Shown: positions 9,756-18,101 of the stretch, one piece after another
How positions within the stretch are numbered: position 1 is the first letter of the stretch
Layout of the letters: every line of letters begins with the position of its first letter
Assembly (NCBI RefSeq): GCF_001428245.1
Contig: NZ_LMRV01000026.1
Coordinates: 1 to 64,000 of the forward strand
Source of the DNA: Paenibacillus sp. Soil522
Lineage (GTDB): Bacteria > Bacillota > Bacilli > Paenibacillales > Paenibacillaceae
DNA: 64,000 bases
Direction of reading: 5' to 3'
Program-made: the position numbers and the translations under genes
Notes under the pieces: generated by a model
Databases searched by the model: none
What the model was told of the DNA's origin: nothing
Seen by the model: only the letters and a program-made list of their open reading frames with translations

Positions 9756-10688
9756 TTACAGGCTGCTTAGCGTTTCTGTAAGCACAGGCACGATTTGCGA
9801 TTTACGGGAAACAACGCCCTTCAATACCGCTTTGTTATCGGACAATGTTACGTTGTAAGCTTTCTCTACAGCATGAGCTTGAGCGCCCAGTGCGAGAGCT
9901 ACGGAATCATTGTTCAAAATATCAGTTACGACAAGCACGAACAGGTCAAGGCCTTTTGTCGCGATAATGTCGGTAAGAGCTGCTTCAAGCTCTGCTTGGC
10001 GGGAAATGACATCATTCGTATCTACCGCGTTTACTTGCGCGATTTCTACTTTGTAGCTGCCCATTGCGAACTCTTTCGCATCAAGGGAGATCAGCTGCGC
10101 AATCGTTTTGTCGCTTAGATCCGCACCTGCTTTGAGCATGTCCAGACCATAGCTTTGTGCGTCAACGCCAGCGATTTCAGCAAGCTCGCGAGCAGCTGCC
10201 ACGTCTTGCTCTGTGCAAGTCGGCGATTTGAACAGCAAGGAATCGGAAATGATTGCGGACAGCATAAGACCGGCAATTTCTTTGCGGATTTCTACGCCGT
10301 TTTCTTTGTACAATTTATTCAAAATCGTAGCTGTACAGCCAACAGGCTCAGCGCGGAAATAGAGCGGCTGGCTTGTCTCGAAATTAGCGATACGGTGGTG
10401 ATCGATAACTTCCAGCACGCGTACTCTATCGATGTCGTTCGCGCTTTGTTGACGCTCGTTGTGGTCAACCAATATGACCGTGTCAGTCTCGTCGGCAACG
10501 TTCTCGATGAGGCGGGGAGCTGCAATGCCGAAATAGTTCAGCGCGTACTCCGTTTCGCCGTTAACGTCTCCAAGGCGGATAGCCTCGACGTCAGCGCCTA
10601 GCTTCGTTTTCAGCTCAGCGTAAGCAATAGCCGATGTAATCGTGTCGGTATCCGGGTTTTTGTGCCCGAAAATAAGTGTTTTAGTCAT
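9756..10688 (-). CDS. ppaC: Manganese-dependent inorganic pyrophosphatase
   Basis: 310-aa family II pyrophosphatase (DHH superfamily), which splits PPi to two phosphates in the cytoplasm. Metal motifs: [10 protein letters not shown] near residues 8-17, VDHNE near 74-78 and the DHH motif in [10 protein letters not shown] near 97-99. The C-terminal DHHA2 domain ends with [11 protein letters not shown] (substrate Arg/Lys). Length is typical. ATG follows AAGGAG. Monocistronic. Confidence 0.95.
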   Translation of the reverse strand: MTKTLIFGHKNPDTDTITSAIAYAELKTKLGADVEAIRLGDVNGETEYALNYFGIAAPRLIENVADETDTVILVDHNERQQSANDIDRVRVLEVIDHHRIANFETSQPLYFRAEPVGCTATILNKLYKENGVEIRKEIAGLMLSAIISDSLLFKSPTCTEQDVAAARELAEIAGVDAQSYGLDMLKAGADLSDKTIAQLISLDAKEFAMGSYKVEIAQVNAVDTNDVISRQAELEAALTDIIATKGLDLFVLVVTDILNNDSVALALGAQAHAVEKAYNVTLSDNKAVLKGVVSRKSQIVPVLTETLSSL

Positions 10689-10689
10689 T

Positions 10690-10850
10690 TCAAGTACTCC
10701 TTAAAAGTTATTTGTCGGCAGAGCCTCTGAAGTCGTTAGCGGCCCATATCCTTTGTTGATTATATACTAAAAACCATTATAACTTTAAGTGTTCCTTATT
10801 CCTATACCTTTACACCGGATTAAATTATAAATTTTGTGAATATTGAATGG
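10690..10850. other. Intergenic, nothing recognised
   Basis: AT-rich stretch that holds the ppaC promoter region on the minus strand. No convincing gene, RNA or repeat was seen. Confidence 0.5.
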
Positions 10851-10974
10851 CTATACAATAAAGCGCTTATTCAGCGATGTAAGCCCGTCAGACATGGAGC
10901 GGATCAGCTCTGCCGAAGTGCTGACCTCGTCCATGGATACGATCTGCGCACCGGAGTTTGTCGCCGCATTCTTT
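10851..10974 (-). pseudogene. 3' half of the gene split by the Tn554-like element
   Basis: The minus-strand frame reads KNAATNSGAQIVSMDEV through GLTSLNKRFIV and ends at TAG 10851-10853. GC-rich codon use matches the host genes. The open frame is lost at about 10975, where the AT-rich element begins. Joining it to the fragment at 17881-18013 restores a continuous frame. The helical tail resembles the end of a chemoreceptor, but I do not recognise the protein with confidence. Confidence 0.55.
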
Positions 10975-10991
10975 AAACAGACTATATTTAG

Positions 10992-11036
10992 AAGAGGATA
11001 CTATGTCCAATTTGGGGGCATATATCCTCTTTTTTC
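10992..11036 (+). terminator. Hairpin with T-run at the left end of the element
   Basis: AGAGGATA...TATCCTCT arms with further internal pairing are followed by TTTTTT on the plus strand. It lies just inside the left end and may shield tnpA from outside transcription. Confidence 0.55.
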
Positions 11037-11196
11037 ATACATATTGGAATGCATAATCAGATGCTGAAATGATAGTCTAATATGTATATAAAGATTAAGG
11101 ATCATATGTTTTTTTAGTTGGGGGACGTAGCCCACAGCGGGAGGCGTAATGAGGTTTTGAAACCAAGCGTAAAAAAGGATTTAGGGGTGAAGGTCT

Positions 11197-12315
11197 ATGC
11201 GAGTGCAAGAGGTTCTTGTAGATGGTGGCAAGAGATACATGTTAGTAGATATAGAAGGCATTCCTGTGATTCCTGTGGTGAAGTATCTCAAGTATTTAGA
11301 TGTTACAGGAAAAAGCAGCAATACACAAAAGACGTACTGTTATGCGTTAAAGCAGTATTTTCTGTATTTACGGGAGACAGAAAAAGATTATAAAGAGATA
11401 AGACTTGAGGACTTGGTAGAGTTTGTGGGATGGTTACGGAGTCCGTATGGAAGCACGAATGTAATAACCCTAACCCCAGTAAAAGCAAAGAAAACAGAGA
11501 AGACGGTGAACCTTACGGTTACAGCGGTAACAAACTTCTACGACTACTTACACCGCAATGAAGAGCTGCCACATGACTTGGGTGAGAAGTTGATGCGACA
11601 AGTCTTTACTGGAGGAAGAACGCGATATAAGAGTTTCTTACATCACGTCAATAAGGACAAACCGTCCGTACGGAATGTTTTGAAGGTGAAAGAACCCCGA
11701 AAGAGGATTCAAACGCTCACAAAGGAACAGGTGCAACAAGTGATGGCAGCAACAACCAACATACGGGACACCTTCCTGATTCAACTCCTATTTGAGACAG
11801 GATTGCGGATTGGAGAGGCTCTCTCCTTATTCATGGAGGATTTCAAATTCGACCATGGAAAAGGGCATCGTATCCGCCTGACGGACCGCGGGGAATTGGA
11901 GAACGGCGCGAAGCTCAAAACAGGTGAACGAGAGATATTTGTGTCGCAAGCGTTGATGGATTTATACGATGATTACCTGTACGAAGTGATCGATGAACTG
12001 GACATTGATACCAACTTCGTGTTTGTGAAGCTGAGTGGAATGAATATGGGAAAACCTATGACCTACGGGGACGTAGAAGCCCTTTTTAAACGGTTGCGGA
12101 AGAAAACAGGAATAGATGCCCATCCTCACCTGTTCCGCCACACACACGCAACGATGTACTACCGAGAGACCAAGGATATCAAACAAGTGCAGGAACGCTT
12201 GGGTCATTCGCAAATCCAAACAACGATGAACTTGTATCTTCATCCTTCGGACGAAGACATCCGCAAGGATTGGGAAAAGGCACAGAGCGCATTTGAGATA
12301 CAGAAAAAGCACTGA
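11197..12315 (+). CDS. tnpA: Tn554-type tyrosine recombinase TnpA
   Basis: 372-aa tyrosine recombinase, close to the length of Tn554 TnpA. It has an N-terminal SAM-like core-binding domain (about residues 35-145) and a catalytic domain with all key residues: Arg in FETGLRIGEAL near 205, HLFRHTHAT (H-x-x-R) near 315, LGHSQIQTT, and the nucleophile Tyr in NLYLHP near 347. ATG follows AGGGGTGAAGG. The first of three transposition genes in one operon; tnpB follows after 19 bp. Confidence 0.92.
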   Translation: MRVQEVLVDGGKRYMLVDIEGIPVIPVVKYLKYLDVTGKSSNTQKTYCYALKQYFLYLRETEKDYKEIRLEDLVEFVGWLRSPYGSTNVITLTPVKAKKTEKTVNLTVTAVTNFYDYLHRNEELPHDLGEKLMRQVFTGGRTRYKSFLHHVNKDKPSVRNVLKVKEPRKRIQTLTKEQVQQVMAATTNIRDTFLIQLLFETGLRIGEALSLFMEDFKFDHGKGHRIRLTDRGELENGAKLKTGEREIFVSQALMDLYDDYLYEVIDELDIDTNFVFVKLSGMNMGKPMTYGDVEALFKRLRKKTGIDAHPHLFRHTHATMYYRETKDIKQVQERLGHSQIQTTMNLYLHPSDEDIRKDWEKAQSAFEIQKKH

Positions 12316-12334
12316 AAGGCGGGGGCGGGAGAGA

Positions 12335-14449
12335 ATGAAACAGAAACAACAAACAAATACAGGGGAATTAGGGTTTCATGAACGATTACAGCAAGAGCTA
12401 TCAACCTATCTTGTGAAAACAATTCAAAGTGATGGTTCTGTTACCATTCATCACGTGAAGGACCCTTATTTCTTAATCAATGATGTTTGGAATATAGTTT
12501 TTTTGGAAAACATTCCTCATTTTAAGAAAATGGTTGAGGACTTTAATGTCAAAAAAAACACAAAAAGGAATGTGCATTTTGAATTTAACAGTCTTAACGT
12601 CAACCTAGAAGCGAAATATGTCTTTTATCAAAACCTATTTAACGACAAATGGTCGTTGACTACCCTTTTTATATCTCATTCACGGTACCTGAGAAAATTG
12701 GCAATATTTTTGAACGAAAAATACCCTTCTCTCCACTCTATTCTTGATTTAGATATAGAGAAAACAGAACGAGAATGGTTGTTCTGGTTAGAACAGCAAG
12801 GGATTGCAACACATAAAAAAATCAAAAACGCTTTGACGTATGTCAAATACACACCTATAATCTACATTTTGCGCACAATTCATTCAAATTTATTTGCATT
12901 GACTGATACACGCGAAGAATTGGACAAAGACCGATGGGATGTAAGAATACTGCATGATAAGTATGGGATTAATTATGTGAAGAGTTCTACTAATTATTAC
13001 ATTGATTTCACCAAAATTGAACAAGTTAATATACGCCAACATGTCAAAAGATATATTAGTCAACGCTTACTTGGAAAGAACAATTTCTCTTGGTCAAGGG
13101 CTACACACTACTTAAAAGCCCTACCAAATTTTTTTTCAATCGTGTTTTCGTTAGAGCCGACATGGACTGACTTAAAAGGGTTGAAACGTTATCATATAGA
13201 ACAATATATCAAATGGTTGAATGAGCACGCGAAAGAGATTTCAATAAAAAATGCACACCCTGAATACTATATATTACAAACTCTTAGTGTTATTAGAAAA
13301 TTTCTTGATGATATACAGCGGTATGAGTATGATATTGCCCCTGAAACTGATATAAGATTATTACTTTTTCCAGAAGACAGGCCAAAGTTGAAGAAGAAGA
13401 CATTGGACCAAATTGACTATATTCCTGACTTTGTGTTAGAACAACTCTTCAAGCATATAAACGATTTACATAAAGAAGTCATCCCAGTCATATGGATAGC
13501 TTTTAAAACAGGTCTACGAATTTCGGATATATTAGGCTTAACCTCTGATTGTTTAGAGCGACTAAACAGTAAATACTCTATTGTTACAGATATTGAGAAG
13601 ACCTATGTACAAGGACATCGAATTCCAATTGACGATGAGCTAGCAAACATTCTCGCAGTTCTCATTAAGGAGTCCAAGGAAAACAGTAACAAAGACAATA
13701 ATCCAGAGGAATTCATTTTTGTACGTTATCGTGGCTCTAGGAAGGGGAAACCTTATACCCAATATTGGGTTCGACTAGAACTAAATAAATTAGCTTACAA
13801 GAAAAACATTGTAGATGAGAACGGGAACTTATTTCATTTTACGAATCATCAATTTCGCCACACCTATGCGGTAAAAATGTTAAACGGTGGTGCTGACATT
13901 CTAACAGTGCAAGAATTGTTAGCTCATGCTTCTCCAGAGATGACCTTGCGATATGCCAAACTGTTGGACGATACGAAGAGAAAGGCATTTGAATCGGTCA
14001 TTAACCAAGGTGTATTCAGTTTTGACTTGAACGGTGATGTACAGGAGATCAAAGCAGGCGAAGACATCCCAGCAGACATCTTGCAAGCTCTGTGGCAGGA
14101 TCATAAACTAAACGCGATGGACAACCCATACGGGACGTGTCACGCTCGATTGAAAGGGAATTGTCCGCATATGGAAGCCCCACCTTGCCTGACATGCAAC
14201 AGCGGCAGTCCGTGTAAAGACCTGGCAATTGGCTTTTCAGAATTGGATGTTGAAAAATATGAGATGCACGTTAAAACAACAGCAAGAGCAATAGAGGTAG
14301 CGAAACAGTATGGTCGAGACGATGTGGTGGAAAAGCAAGAGAGAAACTTACAACTATACCTCGGCATTCGGGATAACATTCGCGGAGGTAATATTATCTT
14401 TGGCAGACAAGACCGTATGAAGAGAAAGGCTGGTATACCAAATGGTTGA
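12335..14449 (+). CDS. tnpB: Tn554-type tyrosine recombinase TnpB
   Basis: 704-aa large tyrosine recombinase that acts with TnpA. The catalytic marks are Arg in FKTGLRISDIL, HQFRHTYAV (H-x-x-R), LLAHASPEMT and Tyr in LRYAKL. After these comes a cysteine cluster (CHARLKGNC...CLTC...C, about residues 605-635) that probably binds zinc. The N-terminal 350 residues are AT-rich and poorly conserved, as expected. ATG 12335 is preferred to the upstream in-frame ATG because of the GGGAG just before it. Its stop overlaps the start of tnpC. Confidence 0.9.
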   Translation: MKQKQQTNTGELGFHERLQQELSTYLVKTIQSDGSVTIHHVKDPYFLINDVWNIVFLENIPHFKKMVEDFNVKKNTKRNVHFEFNSLNVNLEAKYVFYQNLFNDKWSLTTLFISHSRYLRKLAIFLNEKYPSLHSILDLDIEKTEREWLFWLEQQGIATHKKIKNALTYVKYTPIIYILRTIHSNLFALTDTREELDKDRWDVRILHDKYGINYVKSSTNYYIDFTKIEQVNIRQHVKRYISQRLLGKNNFSWSRATHYLKALPNFFSIVFSLEPTWTDLKGLKRYHIEQYIKWLNEHAKEISIKNAHPEYYILQTLSVIRKFLDDIQRYEYDIAPETDIRLLLFPEDRPKLKKKTLDQIDYIPDFVLEQLFKHINDLHKEVIPVIWIAFKTGLRISDILGLTSDCLERLNSKYSIVTDIEKTYVQGHRIPIDDELANILAVLIKESKENSNKDNNPEEFIFVRYRGSRKGKPYTQYWVRLELNKLAYKKNIVDENGNLFHFTNHQFRHTYAVKMLNGGADILTVQELLAHASPEMTLRYAKLLDDTKRKAFESVINQGVFSFDLNGDVQEIKAGEDIPADILQALWQDHKLNAMDNPYGTCHARLKGNCPHMEAPPCLTCNSGSPCKDLAIGFSELDVEKYEMHVKTTARAIEVAKQYGRDDVVEKQERNLQLYLGIRDNIRGGNIIFGRQDRMKRKAGIPNG

Positions 14450-14822
14450 ATACGACCGCAGAGAGCAGTTAAAAGCGATTCATAAGTCAAGGAAGGCTTC
14501 CACCTTTCAAAAGGTTGACGAAGCCATTCATAGGCTCATACGAGCCTATGAGAGCATCAATTTCAACAGTGTGGCAAGTGAAGCTGGCATAGCAAAGGCT
14601 ACTTTATACAACCATCAGGAACTACGTGAACGAATAGAGTCGTTACGGCAACAACAAGAGCAAGCGCCTACACCCAAGCAAACGAAACGAGAGATGGATG
14701 ACAATAACAAAGATGCCTTGATTGCTTCCTTACAGCGCCGCATTAAGAAGCTAGATGGTGAAAACAAAGAACTAAGAGAACAATTGAAAGTGGCTTACGC
14801 ACAAGTATATAAAAAAATCTGA
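14442..14822 (+). CDS. tnpC: Tn554-type transposition protein TnpC (DUF6262-like)
   Basis: 126-aa protein overlapping the tnpB stop by eight bases. It has a TetR-like helix-turn-helix segment (about residues 25-65, ending in AKATLYNHQELRERI) and a C-terminal coiled coil rich in Lys, Glu and Gln. In Tn554 the third protein (125 aa) influences efficiency and orientation of transposition. Size, position and the coiled coil match well. Confidence 0.85.
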   Translation: MVEYDRREQLKAIHKSRKASTFQKVDEAIHRLIRAYESINFNSVASEAGIAKATLYNHQELRERIESLRQQQEQAPTPKQTKREMDDNNKDALIASLQRRIKKLDGENKELREQLKVAYAQVYKKI

Positions 14823-14878
14823 GGGAACACCGACCGTTCCCTCCTTTCTTCATTAATACGATAAAAAAGGGCATTAAA

Positions 14879-15019
14879 TTGAGTCAATTAAGCTGGTGGG
14901 AACAATATTATATTACTCAACATGGAGGTGCACAAAGTACGCCAAGTGGTACCTTACAAAATAGAATTAACGCTATATCCCCTACATATTGGCAAGATCT
15001 TGGTCTTGTAAAATATTAA
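14879..15019 (+). pseudogene. Possible polymorphic-toxin C-terminal fragment
   Basis: A 46-codon frame (TTG start, weak) reads LSWWEQYYITQHGG, then LQNRINAISPTYWQDLGLVK and a stop. The composition and the closing sequence are like the extreme C-terminus of a secreted polymorphic toxin. The next frame looks like the start of an immunity gene, which supports this reading. No upstream toxin body is present, so it is a remnant. Family assignment is tentative. Confidence 0.35.
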
Positions 15020-15038
15020 AAATGAAAGGGCTGACTAC

Positions 15039-15092
15039 GTGAATAAAAGAAAGAAAAAAAGACCTAAGGTAGGAGATGTGTTCTGCCCATAG
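15039..15092 (+). pseudogene. Truncated Imm26-like immunity gene start
   Basis: GTG start after AAAGGG, then a short frame ending in KKKRPKVGDVFCP and TAG. Imm26-type immunity proteins commonly begin with a basic stretch followed by KVGDVF/I. The frame stops after 17 codons, and the rest of the gene is absent before the amidase terminator. Confidence 0.35.
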
Positions 15093-15102
15093 TTTAATAA
15101 AA

Positions 15103-15131
15103 CGGCAGCCGATCAATATGACCAACTGCCG
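15103..15131 (-). terminator. Terminator of the element-borne amidase
   Basis: CGGCAG/CTGCCG arms are followed by a T-rich tract on the minus strand, 14 bp past the amidase stop. A similar hairpin follows the creatininase gene. Confidence 0.55.
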
Positions 15132-15144
15132 CGCGAAACAGAGA

Positions 15145-16626
15145 TTACAATTCGTCCAGATTTGGCGAACGACGGAAAAGTGTTGCTTGCTCAAAGCTAT
15201 AAGCGATACTAATTAGCGTTGTCTCACTGAAAGCCCTACCTGAAAACACAACACCAAATGGACCCTGCGTCGAATCGCCATCCGCATCAATTGTTCCTTT
15301 TGTTGAATAACCGGCAGGCACCGTAATCAGGGGATACCCCAACCTGGCAGCAATGTACATGCCATCAATGTCACCGGGTAGCATTAATGCATCTAATCCG
15401 TGTTTATCAAGTGCATAGTCAATTCCTTGTGTGACAGCATGATGGTTGTATTCTTGACGTTTAAGTTGATAGGTTGTCTCGTTTAATGCATTTTCTTCAG
15501 AACGAATCAGATTGTCTTGGCCAAACTTCAATGCGGAAGCAGCGTGTTTCTGATTATAACTAATCAGTTCTTGAAGAGAATGCACGGGCATATCCGAGTT
15601 TAACTTGGATAAATAGCTATTCAGTCCTGTTTTGAATTCATAGCAGATAACATCATTGTTCCATGAATGTTGTTCCAAATAGAGGTCCACAGGATCGATA
15701 ACTGTTGCACCTTGCTCACGCAGAACAGCGATGGACGATTCCATAATCGAAAGTCTTTCTTCATCCAACGACCGATAGTAATGTCTGGGAATCCCAATAC
15801 GAGCTTTACGCAGAAAGTCTTGGTCGAGATAAGTTGTGTAGTCATGAGAAGTACGATGCGGGCTCGTCCATGTTGCCTTATCGTTTTCGTCAATCCCCAC
15901 GATTGCCCCGAGTAGAGTCGCTGCATCAGTGACTGTCTTGGAAATTGGTCCTGGTGTATCCTGACTTATAGAGATCGGGATTATGCCGCTACGGCTAGCT
16001 AGCCCTACAGTAGGCTTTATTCCGACGAGAAAATGTTGGCTCGCCGGCCCTATAATTGAACCTGCTGTTTCTGTTCCGATCGCTGCTGCTGTCAGGTTTG
16101 CCGCTACGGCTGCAGCCGATCCAGAACTTGAACCGCTGACGAAGAGCTTGTCAGGTCCATATGGATTCAATACATTTCCACCTCTGGAACTGTATCCAGC
16201 TGGCATACAGGTGGACATAAAGTTCGACCACTCGGTCATATTTGCCTTACCTAGAAGAACTGCGCCGGCAGCGCGAAGCTTTGCGGCTATGAACGAATCT
16301 TCAGTAGCAAACGATTCTGCCAATGCAATTGAACCAGCGCTCGTATGCATCCTGTCGTGCGTATCAATATTATCCTTGAGCAGGATTGGAATTCCGTGCA
16401 ACGGCCCCCTACTACCTGTTGTATTTCGTTCAAGATCAAGATTTCTTGCGATTTCGAGTGCATCTGGATTGATCTCTAATACGGCATTGATTGAAGGATT
16501 ATACCTATGAATGCGTTCGATATATGCAAGAACGAGCGCTTCGGAAGTACATTCACCTGAAGTCATTGCCTTTTGAAGACTCACCAAATCGGCATCTTGA
16601 ATCCAATCATATAAGTTGATGCTCAT
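15145..16626 (-). CDS. Amidase signature family protein (transposon cargo)
   Basis: 493-aa amidase, a close paralogue of the one at 854-2338. The triad is conserved: Lys in LLKDNIDT near residue 84, the Gly/Ser-rich SGSSSGSAAA near 165-173, and the nucleophile Ser in GTETAGSII near 190. The last 120 residues diverge more. ATG follows GGGGGC. It points against the tnp genes and, with the creatininase-family gene upstream, makes up the cargo of the Tn554-like element. Both cargo enzymes act on C-N bonds, so a catabolic role is plausible but inferred. Confidence 0.88.
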   Translation of the reverse strand: MSINLYDWIQDADLVSLQKAMTSGECTSEALVLAYIERIHRYNPSINAVLEINPDALEIARNLDLERNTTGSRGPLHGIPILLKDNIDTHDRMHTSAGSIALAESFATEDSFIAAKLRAAGAVLLGKANMTEWSNFMSTCMPAGYSSRGGNVLNPYGPDKLFVSGSSSGSAAAVAANLTAAAIGTETAGSIIGPASQHFLVGIKPTVGLASRSGIIPISISQDTPGPISKTVTDAATLLGAIVGIDENDKATWTSPHRTSHDYTTYLDQDFLRKARIGIPRHYYRSLDEERLSIMESSIAVLREQGATVIDPVDLYLEQHSWNNDVICYEFKTGLNSYLSKLNSDMPVHSLQELISYNQKHAASALKFGQDNLIRSEENALNETTYQLKRQEYNHHAVTQGIDYALDKHGLDALMLPGDIDGMYIAARLGYPLITVPAGYSTKGTIDADGDSTQGPFGVVFSGRAFSETTLISIAYSFEQATLFRRSPNLDEL

Positions 16627-16807
16627 TTATTAAGCCCCCGGTATTGGTGAATTTTCGGATAACAGTAATATGGTAACATGCAGCATTATCAAGGGTATAG
16701 CACAAATTTTATGTATTTAAGAAAGTATCGGTTGGACATCACAGTTGAGCTTGAATTTTCTCGAACCTCAATGTTGTAATCTACACGTTACTTCTATGAA
16801 AAATGGC

Positions 16808-16834
16808 AACCGATCGTATGGCCGGCTGCCGTCT
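16808..16834 (-). terminator. Terminator of the creatininase-family gene
   Basis: Imperfect hairpin GGCAACCG...CGGCTGCC 35 bp past the stop, with an A/T tract beyond it on the minus strand. It resembles the hairpin after the cargo amidase. Confidence 0.4.
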
Positions 16835-16868
16835 TGTTCCATTCAGCTATCGTCTCTCGTTAGCTGAA

Positions 16869-17624
16869 TCATGCTTGAGTTTTTCGACGGTATCCATCTT
16901 CAAGGATTTGTTTGAGGCCTTCAGTTCTCTTTTGAATAAACACATTCCAAAAAGTCTTACCTTTCTCAGCTAGATCTTCTTGTGAGTAGACCCCCTCATC
17001 GAATTTCCCCCAACAGCCATCTTTTGTTAACTTATCCCATCCTAGATAATCTGCATAAATGCGGTTTTCTGAGGGGATGTCTGAACCCATTGACTGAGGT
17101 TTAACCAATTCTGGACAAAGCCACATTGCGGTACAAACGGACAACAGACCGCCGTGCATCTCGTTCAAGCCCTCTAAGCCAGCCGCTTTAATTGCTTCTT
17201 CCCATGCAAGATGATTATTATGATTTGCAGTGATCACGATAATTTCTGGATATTTGTAATTAATATGTTTGACAAATGCACCTTCCCAGTAAGACCCACC
17301 GTGTCCTGTGCAGACCAAGAATTTACTAAATCCTTGTCTAGTTAAGTTACAAATAATATCCTCCAACATTGCTGTTAAGATATTGGGGCTTACGGTAACT
17401 GTACCCTTGAAATTGGCATGCTCTTCAGAGGTGTTAAAGGGGATGGTAGGTAACACGTATGCATTCAATTCTGTTCCATATGTGATTGCATATAACTCTG
17501 CAATAAGAGTATCTAAATGCATGGGCAAATACGGTCCAAATTGTTCCGTTGCCCCAACCGATAAAATCGCTGTATCCATTCCGCTGCTTGAGATTTCACT
17601 TGTCGAGTTTCTAAAACTAAGCAT
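16869..17624 (-). CDS. Creatininase family protein with altered metal motif
   Basis: 251-aa protein of the creatininase/amidohydrolase family. Members open cyclic or linear amides using two metals. The N-terminal block VGATEQFGPYLPMHLDT aligns with the family VGxxEQHGPHLPLxTDT, but the metal-binding His of EQHG is Phe here; the Glu and Asp are kept. CTGHGGSYWEGAF corresponds to the NGHGGN block and NEMHGGLLSV to the later acidic motif. ATG follows AGGGGG. Activity may be altered or lost. Cargo of the Tn554-like element. Confidence 0.75.
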   Translation of the reverse strand: MLSFRNSTSEISSSGMDTAILSVGATEQFGPYLPMHLDTLIAELYAITYGTELNAYVLPTIPFNTSEEHANFKGTVTVSPNILTAMLEDIICNLTRQGFSKFLVCTGHGGSYWEGAFVKHINYKYPEIIVITANHNNHLAWEEAIKAAGLEGLNEMHGGLLSVCTAMWLCPELVKPQSMGSDIPSENRIYADYLGWDKLTKDGCWGKFDEGVYSQEDLAEKGKTFWNVFIQKRTEGLKQILEDGYRRKTQA

Positions 17625-17880
17625 ATGAACCCCCTAAAAGATTGATTTATACCACACCAAATTGTACCATTTTTAGAGCGGTAGAAAACAACTTTATCAA
17701 AACTATCCCATACCATAGCGTATTAAACTAATCTGCCCGTTGAACAATGCCGCCGATTTATCCATGGGCAGTCTTAACTTGACGAATACAAAGTAAAAAA
17801 CATAAAAACCCCATATATTATACATGTACAATATGTGTACCCTTTATTTTATCTGCCTTTTTTCAATTTAGGTCTTGATA
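17625..17880. other. Right end of the element, non-coding
   Basis: AT-rich sequence between the creatininase start and the right end. It holds the creatininase promoter region and a run of TGTACA/GTACAC motifs around 17822-17840. No gene was seen. Confidence 0.4.
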
Positions 17881-18013
17881 AAAATCGCCGCGACAAGCTG
17901 AGCCTGCGCTCCCAAAGAGCTTTCAATTAATTTCGTCGACGACCGGTAAATCGTAAAGCCAAGCATCGGAACAATGCTGCATTTCTCCATGAAACATGCG
18001 AATTCATCGTCTT
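17881..18013 (-). pseudogene. 5' half of the gene split by the Tn554-like element
   Basis: The minus-strand frame reads LKDDEFACFMEKCSIVP through LIESSLGAQAQLVAA and has host-like codon use up to 17881. Inside the element it runs into a stop after a few codons. Fused to 10851-10974 it gives ...QLVAAILKNAATNSG... with no break. In frame upstream there is a stop at about 18048-18050. The true start is uncertain; the ATG in CFMEKC would give a 77-aa product. Confidence 0.5.
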
Positions 18014-18101
18014 TGAGTACTAGTTTTAAATACCTGCAAACTGTATACTAACATAAGTCTATTACACCTAAATTTCCCCTATTGCTAAAGGAGCAATCAC
18101 C

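Larger units (their letters stand above)
10975..17881 (+). mobile_element. Tn554-family transposon, about 6.9 kb
   Basis: The set tnpA-tnpB-tnpC (two tyrosine recombinases and a small third protein, in that order) is diagnostic of Tn554-like elements. Tn554 itself is about 6.7 kb and has no terminal inverted repeats or target duplication. The ends here are placed by host sequence: plus-strand GCATTCTTT at the left and AAAATCGCC at the right fuse to an unbroken host reading frame, with ambiguity of a few A/T at the join. Cargo inside: toxin and immunity remnants, an amidase and a creatininase-family protein. Confidence 0.7.

Noticed and set aside
10843..11067. 74-codon plus-strand ORF at the left end of the transposon
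   Set aside because: Antisense to the host gene fragment at 10851-10974 and runs across the element junction.
17822..17845. Transposon terminal repeat (TGTACA/GTACAC motifs)
   Set aside because: No matching copy at the left end; Tn554-type elements lack terminal inverted repeats.
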